Below, one piece after another: positions 11,175 through 22,954 of a DNA stretch of 64,000 nt (positions are counted from its first letter, which is position 1; every line of letters begins with the position of its first letter). The notes beneath the pieces were generated by a model. That model was not told the DNA's origin and ran no database searches. It was given only the letters and a program-made list of their open reading frames with translations. The stretch covers positions 14,260,818 through 14,324,817 of the forward strand of contig CM039134.1 in the NCBI GenBank assembly GCA_022036555.1. Direction: 5' to 3'. Both the position numbers and the translations under genes were made by a program. Source of the DNA: Microstegium vimineum (taxonomy: Eukaryota; Streptophyta; Magnoliopsida; Poales; Poaceae).

Positions 11175-11745
11175 CTATTACCACCTAGCAAGTTGCAATT
11201 TCGTAGCACAGCGACCCCCTAGGTTATTGAGTCCTAGATAGATCCTCTCTGCCTGCTTCGCAGGAGGAAGAGCGATGTCAGTGTCACACCATGTACTAGT
11301 AGTACATATTGTAACGTACAGAATAATCTGACTCCATCGACAAAGTATAGTTTTTTTTGGTAATGTCCATGTCACAAGTCACATAATGTACGCCCTTTAT
11401 GCTTTGCTGGCTTATTAACCATTAAAACAGTGTTTTTTCCCACAACAAAACAACCAAAACCAACATTAACTGGCTTATCAGTCACCGAAACGATTACCCG
11501 AACAGAGCTTGCTGTTGAATGAAAGATCAATAATTGTTGATGGAAGGACTAACAAATTCCTTTTTTTTTGATATGGCTCCATCGACTCCATCCATCGACC
11601 ACGACCACTGCATGGGGTGGCGCACTTCGCGGTGCTTCTCCCTTGAAGGCGTGAACCTGACCTGTTAACACACACCGGAGAGAATTCCGCGCAACTATCT
11701 TCCTTTTCCACTTTCCCCAATTCCACACAATTTGGTTTTTGAGTG
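11175..11745. repeat. Local segmental duplication, copy A
   Basis: Blocks here recur in the same order at 12040-12700: CAAGTTGCAATTTCGTAGCA, ACAGAATAATCTGACTCCAT, AATGTCCATGTCACAAGTC, TCAATAATTGTTG and GGACTAACAAATTCCTTTTT, ending in AATTCCACACAATTTGG. The copies differ by many substitutions and indels. No coding function was seen. Confidence 0.75.
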
Positions 11746-12039
11746 GGGCAAATATAATGAGATTAAATGCTGAAATGGAGGAGAGAAAAGAGTAAAAAGA
11801 GAGGAGAAACGGGTAGCAAATTTACAGCCGACTTAGACACAAACTAAGAAACTTACGAGAGATATAAATAGATCATATATGAATAGTAAAAAGCTAGCTA
11901 CTATATAAATAAGCGGAGAGAAAAATAAAGAAACCTTTCGACCAGAAGCTAGTTGTTACTATTAGCCTTGCTCTTCAATAAGCGTAGTAATCTGGGACAC
12001 CTTGGAGAGAGAGTGTGGAGCCGGCGCCTCGCTGCAGCG

Positions 12040-12700
12040 CTAGTACTACCTTGTAAGTTGCAATTTCATAGCACAGCCACCTAGGTTAGATACAGTTTGG
12101 TCCTACATACTAGATACGCTAAGGTTTTTTATTCTACTTCCCCTTCCGTTTCAAGTTACTAAGTTATCCAAAAAAATTCTCGAAGAATCCAAGGATGTCC
12201 AAATTAATTAGAAAATTATAAAATTTATGACATCAAATACATATGTTATAAAATATAATTGATGAAAAATATAATAATATTTAGTTAGTATTGTAAATAT
12301 TATTATATTATCATATAAGTTTGATCAAAATAACTAATAAACTAAGAGGAATAGATGGAGTATCCATACGTCATTGTATTACAGAATAATCTGACTCCAT
12401 TGACAGGGTATAGTTTTATTTTTTTCTTGGAAATGTCCATGTCACAAGTCGCATGATGTAGTTGTTGAATGAACGATCAATAATTGTTGTTCAGAGGACT
12501 AACAAATTCCTTTTTTAATACGGCTCCATCTCCATCGACTGGATAGACCACGACCACTACACGCGGTGGCGCTGCTGTTCGCGGTGCTTCTTGACTGACC
12601 TGTGAACATACACACCGGGAGATAGATAGATATCCCCGCAACGCAACGAATTTCCTTTTCCGCTCCCCAATTCCACACGATTTGGTTTTTGAGCGAGAAA
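12040..12700. repeat. Local segmental duplication, copy B
   Basis: This is the partner of 11175-11745, with the same blocks in the same order, about 0.85-1.0 kb downstream. It is interrupted by the MITE at 12135-12362, which copy A lacks. The MITE therefore arrived after the duplication, or was absent from the parental copy. Confidence 0.75.
12135..12362. mobile_element. Stowaway-like MITE (228 bp)
   Basis: The left end TACTTCCCCTTCCGTTTCAA and the right end, read as TACTCCATCTATTCCTCTTAG on the other strand, are weak inverted repeats ending in TA. The interior matches the elements at 7243 and 31611 (AAATATAATTGATGAAAAAT, then GTAAATATTATTATATTATC) in the same orientation. Confidence 0.65.
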
Positions 12701-15284
12701 AATGCGCAAGCACAGTAGCACACTGATTTTCGTCTCTCCCTCCCGCGGCCCGCGACACGCAAATCAGGGTGGGACCGTCCACTCCGGCCCGGTGACATCA
12801 TGCCGCTAGCGTCACGTACAGCTGATAGAGCGTACTGTACTACATCACCAGCCTCGACGCGTGTACTACATCACCAGGCTCTCTCTCTGCGGACGGGGGC
12901 CCCACCATGAGCTGGCCTGGCCCTCTCCTGATCCCGTGACCTTGACCAGGAACACGGACACCAGCAGGTCAAGGTCTCCTTAAACAAAAACTTTCCCTCC
13001 CACCCAGACCCAGCAGCACCAGCAAATGGGCCCACTGACCCAGGCAGGCAGGCAGTCAGTGGTGTACGGGAGTCGGGACGGGAGGGCATCTGGCGAGGAC
13101 GAGAGGAAGAGGACACGGCCAAATCAATGGAGCGCGTCATGGACGATGAGCAGTGAAGTGATGCGATGGCCGCCGTATATCCGGGTGGCGTGGTGTGGCC
13201 ATGGTGCTACGATCGATCAGGCGTCGCACAAAGTGCTTCTCCCAATTTCACTACCCAAGCCTGGTATTGAGTGAGTGGGTGGAGTTCGCGATCGCCGAGC
13301 ACGAGCAACAAACGCCCGGTGCGGCCCAAGGCAAGCTTTCTCATTTCCATGTATTGTACCTTCAAGCTTTGTTCGGATTCAACCAACTATTAAATATTTA
13401 GCTAGCTAGTAAATTTTTAGAGCTAAAACTCTATCCAGCTGCCAAGTTCTTTCATGTAAACTTAGTTGTACTGTTTTGGATCCTCTTGCTAATGGACAGT
13501 TGTGTCGAAATAGCTAATCTTTAGCTGATCTTTAAACTAGACCATTTAGATTATCTCGCAAATAAATTTAACCGGCACTTTAGCTTAATTTTATAGTTGG
13601 GTCGCTTCTATCTCTAACTGGTAAACTTAGATTTAGGACATGTTTAGATTCATTCCAACAATAGTTATTAGCTTGGTAATATCTCATTATTTCATTTGAT
13701 ACAACTAGTGACATATTTAGTATCTTAAGATCCAGCTAGCAATTAGCTAGTCTATTTGCTTGCTTTGATCGAAAAGAGATATTCATTAACAGATTATTAT
13801 TATTTCTAGTGATTTGAACATGATCAAGCTAAAATTTTAGTGATTCCATCTATGGCGTCGACTAGAAACAGTTGAGTCGATGAGATAAATATGCGCTGGC
13901 GCCTCCCGAGGATTTGTTCGATGCTTGTGGCGATGACCATGAGGATAGATAGACCGCACTCGTTCGGATCGTACTATCTACTATAACGGAATCGATTTGG
14001 GATTTGGGAACAGCCAAAATGTGTCATTTCAATTCTTACGTTGGAGCTAGATCTGGGCTCGTAGATTTGCTGGCCGCAATTACATTTCTATATATTATCT
14101 CTCTCCATGTCTATATTTGTATATTTATTATTACAAACTTGCCCTCAGTTGCCCCGTCGCTCCTTTTGTACTATTCTTTTTTTTTTACTGAGAAAGTGAC
14201 ATTAGGTGAATGCCACCTTTTCTTTTTCCAGCAGAGTGACGGTGAAATATTATTTACAGTGGCACAACATCTACTCTCTTCAGTCTTGACACGGCCGAGG
14301 CTGATGGACACTTTTTATTACGGAGTACGTACAAACAGAGTTGAACTTGGCTAGCTGCACGATGAGTCCGGACAAAAATGAGCAATTCCAAACTAAAAGT
14401 TTGTTTCCCTTCTCTTACCCGACGCCAGTCCGACGCAATCGGGCTTTAACGTTTACGAGGTGTGTGTCTAGAGGTAATGGACCAGCATTATTGGAAGCTT
14501 GGAAGGCAACTGCTGAATGCAAATACTACGCATGTTGCATGATCAATTGTGTCAGTTGCACAAGTGGGGTGAATGTCCTGCCACGGCACGTCGGCATGGC
14601 ACATGTGCGGTGAGACTTATTGACTGCACACTTCTTCTTTTTTGCCATGGGGTGGACTTTTTTTTTTTTTGCGGTGGGGTGGTGCAAGGAAATTTCCAAA
14701 CTAAAAGCTAAGATAATTTGAGTAAAATAGGACACTGAAACTATGGAAGAAATACTACAAAATTGTCTATTATATAAGAAATTGTGTGTACATAGAAAGC
14801 AACATATAAAAATATTTGATATGGAGTAGAACATAAGTGAGAAGACACGTGATTGAAAAAAATGTATATATTTTGAGGAAACCATCTATATATTGGAAAT
14901 ATGATTTCTACACGTAGCGTCTATATGACTTTGGCATGCATAGAAATTTCTCATAGTGCCTGAGCTGGGATTACCCAGCGCGGCTTGCATTTTTCATTCG
15001 TGAACTAAATTGTACGGTCACTGACTGAGCTGTTAACAACCTCCACACAATCAGATTGAACGATCAAACGATTTGATAAGTCAATTTTTCCAAGTTGTTG
15101 GAGATACTCAAGAATCTGACTCAATTCTTAGAAGATTACGCTCACTCTTTTTTTTTGGGTAGAGAAGTACGCGGCCCTTTTATATGGTAATCCAGATGAC
15201 CTTACTGTGGGCTGTTGTGATCGGAAATTGGTGGGCTAGATAATTTGTTGGGCTGTTATGTGCACTGGTGGGCTTTCGGCGTAT
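12701..15284. other. Intergenic sequence, no gene recognised
   Basis: A GC-richer part (12.7-13.35 kb) is followed by AT-rich sequence. Two similar starts, GTTCGGATTCA near 13373 and GTTTAGATTCATTCC near 13642, hint at decayed Tourist-like MITEs whose other ends I could not place. AACTAAAAG-type blocks recur near 14390 and 14698. No gene is supported. Confidence 0.4.
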
Positions 15285-15289
15285 CAAAT

Positions 15290-15549
15290 TGTTGGGAAAC
15301 AATAACCCTAGACATAATTGTGGGCTCATACCAAATATACCCCTGAAGGGTTAAAACTATATAAAGGAATATGTATCCGTCTATAATAAATAAGAGAATA
15401 CAAGTTCCACAATATTTGCTCTCGTGTGTTCATCTATTGTGCTATTGGGAAGGGAGACGGGAGATTATCTACAACTTCTTCACGTCTCATCTGCTGCGGG
15501 TAGGGAAAGGAACCGGATCAGGAATCCGCATCAGCTCTATTTCTTAACA
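15290..15549 (+). repeat. 5' LTR of the copia element
   Basis: This LTR is 260 bases long and contains ACTATATAAAGGAATATG (TATA box region) and AATAAATAAGAG downstream. By eye it differs from the 3' LTR at about 13 positions plus one indel, roughly 5 percent. Confidence 0.92.
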
Positions 15550-15550
15550 C

Positions 15551-15562
15551 GTTATCAGCACG
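15551..15562 (+). other. Primer-binding-site-like sequence
   Basis: GTTATCAGCACG lies one base after the 5' LTR, resembling the region complementary to initiator Met-tRNA used by many plant copia elements (TGGTATCAGAGC), but the match is only partial. Confidence 0.5.
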
Positions 15563-15689
15563 CTCTACCACTACTCACTACTCATCAACGACGGTATGTT
15601 GCTTTTGATCCCTGTTGGATCTATCTGCTCGCAAATTATTTTTCGTTTGGATCTAGATCGGTTTCGTGTACAGAACCAACATGCGATCC

Positions 15690-18636
15690 ATAGCAGATCG
15701 TTTTTTTCCGTGGTACTTATAGATGCTTCTACTCGGTGGAGCCACGTATGCCTGTTGTCTACACGGAACCACGCTTTTGCAAAACTTATTGCCCAAATCA
15801 TTCGATTGCGTGCTAGTTTCCCGGAGAACCGCATAAAAGCAGTCAGAATGGATAATGCTGGAGAGTTTACCTCAAAAGCATTTAATGATTATTGTCTTGC
15901 TTTGGGCATAAATGTAGAGCATTCTGTTCCCCATGTGCACACACAAAATGGGCTTGCTGAATCGTTAATAAAAAGAATAAAATTAATTGCCAGACCTCTT
16001 CTACAAGATAGCAGACTCCCAACTAGTTGTTGGGGACACGCAGTGCTACACGCTACTGCCTTAATCCAATATAGGCCATCTGCATATCACTCTGCTTCTC
16101 CCCATCAATTAGCGCGTGGACAACAACCAATGATTTTCCATCTGCGAAAATTCGGCTGTGTTGTATATGTGCCGATATCACCACCCCAGCGTACAACTAT
16201 GGGACCTCACCGGAAGTTGGAGATATATGTAGGTTATGACTCTCCGTCCATAATCAAATATTTAGAGCCTAAAACCGGAGATTTTTTTACAGCTCGGTAC
16301 GCTGATAGCATCTTCGATGAAGAGCATTTTCCGGCATTAGGGGGAGGATTGTACCTTAATAATAAAGAATGCCGAGAAATAGATTGGACTGCCAGTAGCA
16401 TTCAATCACTTGATCCACGCACTAAAGATATTGAACTTGAAGTTCAAAGAATAGTAAACCTGCAACAATTAGCAAATAATCTACCAGATGCTTTTACTGA
16501 TATAAGAGGAGTGTTAAAATCGTATATTCCTGCGACTAATGCACCGGAAAGAGTGGAAATACCCCTGGAGGGCATGAACTCTTCTCAAATCCCCAATCAT
16601 AGGAAAAGGGGGAGAGATCCGGATGACTCGGCACGAGCTAAGCGGGGACGCTCGCAAAAGCAAGGTGTTAGAGAGAACGCATTACCCTCCCATTCAGTCG
16701 TCCCAGCAGTGACACATCCTGAAGATGAGAGTCCTAGTGCAAATGTGCGCACAAATACAAATAATAGCACAAGGACAACGGAACAACCAGGCTCGAGTCA
16801 TTTGGGAAATCACGACGAGCTGAATGATTCAATTGAAGAAATTGCCATAAATTATATTGAATCTGGAGAACTGTATAACATAAAGACTACAGATGTCGAC
16901 ATTAATTTCGTCTCTAAGATCGCGGACGCGATTAATGAGGATCCTGAACCAAAGTCCATGGCAGAGTGCCGGAAGCGCTCAGATTGGGTCAAATGGAAAG
17001 AAGCAATAGAGAAGGAATTGCGCTCACTTTCTAAGAGACAAGTATTCGGGCCAGTCGCCCGCACGCCCCCCAAAGTATTTCCTGTAGGATACAAATGGGT
17101 ATTTGTTCAAAAGAGAGATGAGAACAATGTGGTGGTGAGATACAAAGCGAGGCTTGTAGCACAAGGGTTCACGCAGAGACCCGGCATCGATTATGATGAA
17201 ACTTATTCTCCAGTTATGAGTGGCATAACGTTCCGATATTTAATATCTATGATAGCAGGTTTAAACTTGAAAATGCAGATGATGGATGTTGTGACCGCAT
17301 ATCTTTATGGGTCGCTGGATTCAGATATATATATGAAAGTCCCAGATGGACTGAAAATTCCGGAATCTAAAACAAATCGCAATATGTATAGTGTCAAGTT
17401 GCAGAGGGCACTATATGGGCTTAAACAGTCTGGCCGGATGTGGTACAATCGGCTAAGTGAATTCCTCCTGAAGAAGGGATATGTTAATGATACTGATTCA
17501 CCTTGTGTATTTATTAGAAAGTCCCACAAGAGTTTTTGTATAATCTCAGTCTATGTTGATGACTTAAATATCATCGGTTGTGAAGATGATATTGAGGAGG
17601 CAAGCACCTACCTTAAGGCGGAGTTTGAAATGAAAGACTTGGGTAGAACCAAGTTTTGCTTAGGCCTGCAGATCGAGCATCTCCCTGGAGGAATTTTTGT
17701 ACATCAATCTACCTATGCGAAAAAGGTTTTAGAAAGATTTAATATGTCAAAGGCTCATCCCGTGAAAACCCCTATGGTTGTCAGATCACTTGAGGAGGAC
17801 AAAGACCCATTTAGACCGAAAAGTGATGATGAGAAGACGTTAGGACCTGAAGTTCCATATTTGAGTGCTATTGGAGCACTAATGTATCTTGCAAATTGCA
17901 CCAGGCCTGATATTGCATTTGCAGTTAATTTGTTAGCTCGTCATAGTGCAAACCCAACCAAAAGGCATTGGGTAGGCGTTAAGACAATACTTAGATATCT
18001 GAATGGCACCCAAGATCTCGGTCTATATTTCCCGAAGAATAAGGACCTAAGATTGGTTGGCTATGCAGATGCTGGATATTTATCTGATCCGCATAATGCA
18101 AGATCTCAAACTGGTTTTGTGTTTCTCTGTGGTGGTACTGCTATATCATGAACATCTTGCAAACAAACTTTGGTAGCAACGTCTACAAACCACTCAGAGG
18201 TTATTGCACTATATGAAGCCGCACGTGAATGTGCTTGGCTGCGACGGATGACTAACCATATCCATAAGTCATGTGGTCTTAGTACCGTTGATACACCCAC
18301 CATTATTTATGAGGATAATGCAGCATGTGTTGCACAAATGCAAACGGGCTATATTAAGAGTAATATGACTAAGCATATATCTCCTAAATTTTCTATACTC
18401 ACGAACTCCAGAAGCAGGGTGAGATAAATATCTTGAAAGTCCAGTCATGTGACAATCTAGCAGATTTGTTCACTAAGTCTTTACCAGCCACTTCATTCAG
18501 AAAATGTATCCATGATATTGGTATTAGACGACTGAGAGACTTGCAAAGTTCAGGGGAGATCACCCCTGAATTGCCCTTGAAACTGGGTCCAGAAGATCCT
18601 GAAATTTATAATCCTGAAGGTTATAAAATGTCTTGA
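15690..18636 (+). pseudogene. Copia pol remnant: integrase, reverse transcriptase, RNase H
   Basis: The frame is open from before 15690 to a TGA at 18149-18151, continues in phase to about 18390, then shifts by one base before ending at 18636. Domains in order are the integrase catalytic core (VLIDASTRWSH, DNAGEF, HTQNGLAE), a variable linker, then the copia reverse transcriptase from WKEAIEKEL through GYKWVF, ARLVAQGFTQ and the YVDD catalytic motif (about 17552-17563). RNase H follows (GYADAGY, the EVIALYEAARE region, EDNAACV) with the tail NLADLFTKSLP. Gag, protease and the integrase HHCC domain are absent; the sequence runs straight from leader to integrase core near 15.7 kb. In an intact element these enzymes copy RNA into DNA and insert it. 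This copy could move only with help in trans, if at all. Confidence 0.9.
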
Positions 18637-18812
18637 AGACAACTGTTGTACTCTTTTTTCCATAAATGAGTTTTCCAGAAGTTTCTCATAATGGTTTTTA
18701 ATGAGGCAACAAGTGCAATACATCTAGCGGCACTATGTGCTCTTTCTCCATATTTTTCCCACTGGGTTTTTAGGAGTTTTAATGAGACATGAGTTGATCG
18801 CGGTATTCGCCC

Positions 18813-18820
18813 AAGGGGGA
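18813..18820 (+). other. Polypurine tract
   Basis: AAGGGGGA lies immediately before the 3' LTR start at 18822, the normal place for plus-strand priming in LTR elements. Confidence 0.7.
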
Positions 18821-18821
18821 G

Positions 18822-19080
18822 TGTTAGGAAACAATAACCCTAGACATAATTGTGGGTTCATACCAAATATACCCCTGAAAGGTTAAAACTATATAAAGGA
18901 ATATGTACCCGTCTATAATGAATAAGAGAATACAAGTTCCACAATATTGGCTCTCGTGTGTTCATCTATTGTGTTATTAGGAAGGGAGACGAGAGATTAT
19001 CTACAACTTCTTTACATCTCATCTGCTGCGGGTAGGGAAAGGAACCGGATCAGGATCCGCATCAGCTCCGTTTCTTAACA
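18822..19080 (+). repeat. 3' LTR of the copia element
   Basis: This LTR is 259 bases, about 95 percent identical to the 5' LTR, ends TTCTTAACA, and is followed by the target duplication CAAAT. Confidence 0.92.
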
Positions 19081-19085
19081 CAAAT

Positions 19086-20258
19086 CAGCGGCTTTCTAGT
19101 TACACATGAAGTTGGCCCATATGAAACAATGGTAGCAGCCCCAGTCGAAGCAGGACACTGCCGCATCTTTTGTCAAGTGATTTTGCCCCACTTCTTTTTG
19201 ACTTGGTATTGCAGTGGAGAACCACTTTCTGACTGCGCCTATCTTTACCAAAAGCAAGAGCACCATGGCATGCATGTTCCATTTGGATTTGTGTCCGTTC
19301 ACTTGCCAGTCCGTGCTCTTTATGCATGTGACCATTCTAGCAATCTACTACAAGTTTATTTATCGATATGTGCAAAGACATATGTAGATAAAGATCATTA
19401 CTAAATCTCTTTTTTTTTTGTCAAGTAGGAAACCTCTTTTTCCTTTTTCTTTTCAGAGCTATAAGCATGTCAAAAGTCTAGCTCGAATTAATATTGAAAG
19501 CCCCTAGATATGGTGCGACGATAAGTTGGAAGTTGCTCGCGTGTTTCCAAATTTCAATCCAGATGATTCACACTGAAGTGGCAAAAAGTGCTTCCCGTGC
19601 CAGCCAAACGATATTTGGTCAGTAGATCTTTGTTATGTTTGACATGTGAATTATATTGCAATATACTAGTATATTGGTGCGTTCTCTTCGATGCAAACGA
19701 AATGCCCTGCCCACGAAGATAAGTTTAATTTCAATCTGCAAGGGGGACGGAGCGGAGCGCTCCTCTTACCAAACCTGTGATCCATTCTCAATTAAATAAG
19801 GTTAGGGTCGTGCTCCGTTCGAACCTGACAAAGCTGCCAGCAGAGTGGGTGCACAGCATCAGCGATTCAGCGTGCAAGCGGCCTGATAGCTAAGCAAGCA
19901 GGGTCCTTACTACTAGTCTACTACCAAATTACTCTCTCCATGCTTCCAAAAATAACCAAGTATCCATAAAAAAATAAGTAATTAAAAATAGAACACAACA
20001 ATAAGTAGTACCAAATTACTCTTCAAACAAGTACCAAGCAACTGTCCATGCATATTTTTAGTGGTGTCTGGTGTGCCTCCAAGGCTCCAACATATCAGAA
20101 GTGCTAAAAAACTACTTAAATTACAGAGCCTCAACAATCCAACATGTTGCCTAACTTACATTACAAGCCTCAACAATAGTTCAAAGTAGACACATTTTTG
20201 GAACTGATTTTCATCGATAGTTCAGCTCCCTCTGGAGGAGGCAAGGGAAGGGGCTGCC
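19086..20258. other. Intergenic sequence, no gene recognised
   Basis: Mixed-composition sequence. Short open frames on both strands near 19.1-19.4 kb overlap each other and match nothing known. If the minus-strand candidate at 20259-20707 is real, its 3' untranslated region lies at the right end of this stretch. Confidence 0.4.
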
Positions 20259-20707
20259 CTACCCGTGGAGATGGTCGTGGCAACGCCCTTTGCTGCATCT
20301 CTGTGATGGTATGGAGTGGCGCCCGCTTGGCTTTGTGTTTCGTTGTAGCACTCCGGATTCCTTTCGCTTTGTTGTTGATGAGGAAATTTTCTGCATCACA
20401 GGGGAACAACAATGAACATGTAGTATTCTACCAACACAACGGATTGAGGTAAGATTATAGCAAACCTAACCTTTGCAGTGCCAATAGGTGCCAAGGTCTC
20501 AGCTGCGGCATCAAGGGCGGCAATAGGGAACGATCGGTCCTTGTCGTGAACATCGGCACCAGCACCTTGGTGTCCCCCTCCAGCGACAGGGTCAACTCCA
20601 GCAACCCAAGGAGGAGGCACGAAGCGTGATTGCCCAGCCATGGCCGACGATGGTGGCGGCTCAGTCACCCATGCCGGCGTCAGCGACGACCTTTGCTGCA
20701 TCGACAT
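20259..20707 (-). CDS. Weak two-exon candidate, hypothetical or captured fragment
   Basis: Reading leftward from the ATG at 20707, exon 1 (20707-20471) ends TGCAAAG|GTTAGG. An 80-base intron ends TGTGATGCAG|AAAATT, and exon 2 runs 20390-20259 to a TAG. The spliced frame is 122 codons, with exon 1 exactly 79 codons. Exon 1 is rich in Ala, Pro and Gly, for example SRFVPPPWVAGVDPVAGGG. Exon 2 is basic and Ser-rich (STTKRKESGV). I recognise no domain. The splice signals are the main support. It may equally be a transposon-captured gene piece or chance. I do not assign a function. Confidence 0.25.
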
Positions 20708-20760
20708 TATGATGTATGCAGCTGCATCGATGACATTATGTTATCACAGAGGCGAGAGGC

Positions 20761-20815
20761 AAATATATATGATGTATGCAGCTGATTAAATATATATGAT
20801 GTATGCAGCTCATTT
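20761..20815. repeat. Short tandem duplication (27-base unit)
   Basis: AAATATATATGATGTATGCA followed by GCTGATT/GCTCATT occurs twice in a row, and a third partial copy (ATGATGTATGCAGCTG) lies at about 20709. The motif TGATGTATGCAGCT is thus present three times within ~110 bases. Confidence 0.7.
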
Positions 20816-21023
20816 AATTTGAAGTGCAGGCAGGCTAATTCAGAGAAGTGTCGTTGTGTCAGTGATCTACATACGCATTACTGGTACACAACTTCGAATG
20901 CCTGAACTGGTACCCAAGGCAATTGACCTCATCTACATGCGCTAGCAGCTTATTAGCTACAGTAGCTACCTAGCTGGAGATAAACTAATACTGTACAAAG
21001 CACACAATACAAGTTGATGAGAG

Positions 21024-21045
21024 AAAGAAAGAAAGAAAGAAAGCA
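21024..21045. repeat. GAAA microsatellite
   Basis: GAGAAAGAAAGAAAGAAAGA with further units gives about five tandem GAAA repeats. Confidence 0.7.
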
Positions 21046-21246
21046 GTAGTACTAGCTAGCTAGTGTGTAGGATAGTTTAATTTGTGCATGCATGTGTAGT
21101 TTAATTTGTTCAGGTCTATTTAAAAATGAATCGTGACAAAACACATCAAAATATTTTCACATGTACTAGCGGTGCTAATTAAGTGATATTGCTGACACTA
21201 CCAAGTACTAACGCTATTTAGTACTACTATGTATATGGATAAGGGT

Positions 21247-21345
21247 CACATGTCCAGACTGAAGGTCCAGAGAGGACCTGATCTGATACAGTTAAACTGA
21301 ATTTTCACATGTCCAAACTGAAGGTCCAGAGAGGACCTGAACTGA
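21247..21345. repeat. 59-base tandem duplication
   Basis: CACATGTCCAGACTGAAGGT then CCAGAGAGGACCTGATCTGA at 21247 recurs at 21306 as CACATGTCCAAACTGAAGGT then CCAGAGAGGACCTGAACTGA. Both are followed by TTAAACTGAA. The two copies differ at only a few positions, so the duplication is fairly young. Confidence 0.8.
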
Positions 21346-22013
21346 ATGTTAAACTGAAGGTACTACTATGCCATCAATTTTGCAGATAATGATTAAAAGT
21401 AAATTACGAAAACCATTGCACTGACAAGTGACAAGATGCAAAATGTTATAATGTCCCTTTATTTTATAAAGAAAAACAACATCAGATAACAGACTCGACA
21501 GATGTACCATTTTTCTAGAACTAGCTGGGGAGAAGAGGACTGGAGGGGTTATTGGAGAAGCAAAGAAGGAAAAGCAGGGGGTGGGAGCTCTCATCCGTTC
21601 TTCCGCGAGCAGCGAGAGTCTGACACATCAAAATGTTTTCACATGTACTAGCGGCGGCGATTGAGGACAGGGAACTCGGTTTTGCACAGCGGCGAAGGAC
21701 TAGGCACCTGTCGTAGGGCGGCGGCTGTAGTTCTTGCACTAGGCTCCTGGAATTAACACCGATCTGGGAGCTCGATCTGGACTGGGGCGCTATCGGAGAT
21801 GAGCAAGGAGGAGGAGGAGCGCCGGGTGATGCCGGTGTCGTGGAGCCGACGGTGGGGGAGGGTCGACCCTAGGGTCACCGGGGTCGACAGGGTCGGGACC
21901 CTTTTGCCCCTGTTTGAGTCCGGGTTGACTCGACCCGATCCAAGGGCTAATTTGAGGAGCGGTCCGGCCTTAAAAACGGGTCGAACCCAACCCCTTGCAG
22001 GCTGATTCGTCTA
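21346..22013. other. Non-coding sequence with GGGTCG-rich patch
   Basis: The sequence CACATCAAAATGTTTTCACA plus TGTACTAGCGGCGG at ~21625 repeats one near 21141. From 21855 to 21990 there are many GGGTCG/CGACCC motifs in both orientations, resembling subterminal motif clusters of hAT-like elements, but no terminus was found. No gene was recognised. Confidence 0.4.
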
Positions 22014-22225
22014 TACTCCCTCTATCATATTGAAAGTGTCTCCATCATATTGAAAGTGTCACTTTATAATCCGTGCTATCTTCTTTAAACGTTCGTCTTA
22101 TTCAAAAAAATTTATAAATATTATTTATATTTTTCATGACTTGTTTTATCATCCTAAATACTTTAATAATAATTTATTTATTTTATAATTTACAAAAAAA
22201 TAAAAATATCACTTTCTGTGGGACG
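22014..22225. mobile_element. Stowaway-like MITE, degraded
   Basis: The left end TACTCCCTCTATCATATTGA with AAGTGTCACTT faces a right end that reads CGTCCCACAGAAAGTGATAT on the other strand. A piece of the left end (CATCATATTGAAAGTGTC) is tandemly duplicated at 22025-22067. The right boundary is imprecise because the final terminal bases have decayed. Confidence 0.55.
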
Positions 22226-22954
22226 ATTCGTTAAACTCGGGGGCAAACAGAAAACCGTCTACAACGTACCAAGGCTATGATGGTTAGTACTAGTTAGTAT
22301 AAGAGGAAATGATAGGCCACATTGTGGCCCATACTCATACGGGAGATAGTAGTGGGGAATTTTTTTCATAATGGGCGGAAGCCTAATTGAGCAATGTCAC
22401 ATGAAGGTGAAACACCTACGGGACAGTTAATAACGCTACCTAAGGAATAAGCATCGACTAACTCTGTGCAGCAACAACGATAAAACAGAAGCTAAGAGAG
22501 TGTCATATTGTTGAATGCCCGATTTGTGTGAGAATTTTTACCTTTCACGTGAAACCTTGATAAGTAAAATCATCGAGGAAAAGTAACATGTCATATTGTT
22601 TGACCATGCTATAGTTTAGAAGAGTATCCCTTGACGGTTTGATCCTTTCCCTTGAAAGGTTTGAACCTTCTAAGGATTTACTCACACTCACATATGTTGA
22701 AAGATAAGATTGTTTAATTCTATTTAAACCATTCGGACTGTGTTTTACTAAACCGTTCCACCGTCTACCACAACTCTAACATCGTTGTTTTGTAAGTGTT
22801 CAGTTGTTGCCACAGTTAAGAGGCCACCACAACTCGGCAACGCCACGCGGTCATGTTTTACATCAAGCCTCTCTAAAATGATGGCGAGCGAATTATTCAC
22901 CAAACTTTTGTTGTGACCGCCACTTGAGCGCGTAGGCGCCGTCCAAACAGACAC
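22226..22954. other. Intergenic sequence, no gene recognised
   Basis: Non-coding and AT-rich. The right edge (GTCCAAACAGACACT) looks like the end of another small TIR element, but its partner end was not found. Confidence 0.4.

Larger units (their letters stand above)
15290..19080 (+). mobile_element. Ty1/copia LTR retrotransposon, internally deleted
   Basis: The element has two LTRs (15290-15549 and 18822-19080) beginning TGTT and ending AACA. It is flanked by a perfect 5-base duplication, CAAAT, at 15285-15289 and 19081-19085. A primer-binding-like GTTATCAGCACG follows the 5' LTR and a polypurine tract AAGGGGGA precedes the 3' LTR. The interior encodes integrase, reverse transcriptase and RNase H but no gag, protease or integrase zinc-binding domain, so a large part of the 5' coding region is missing. 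A stop codon and a frameshift also break the remaining frame. Confidence 0.93.

Noticed and set aside
15596..15690. Start of the long copia frame taken as a true protein N-terminus
   Set aside because: This part is leader sequence that happens to be open; integrase similarity only begins near 15.7 kb.
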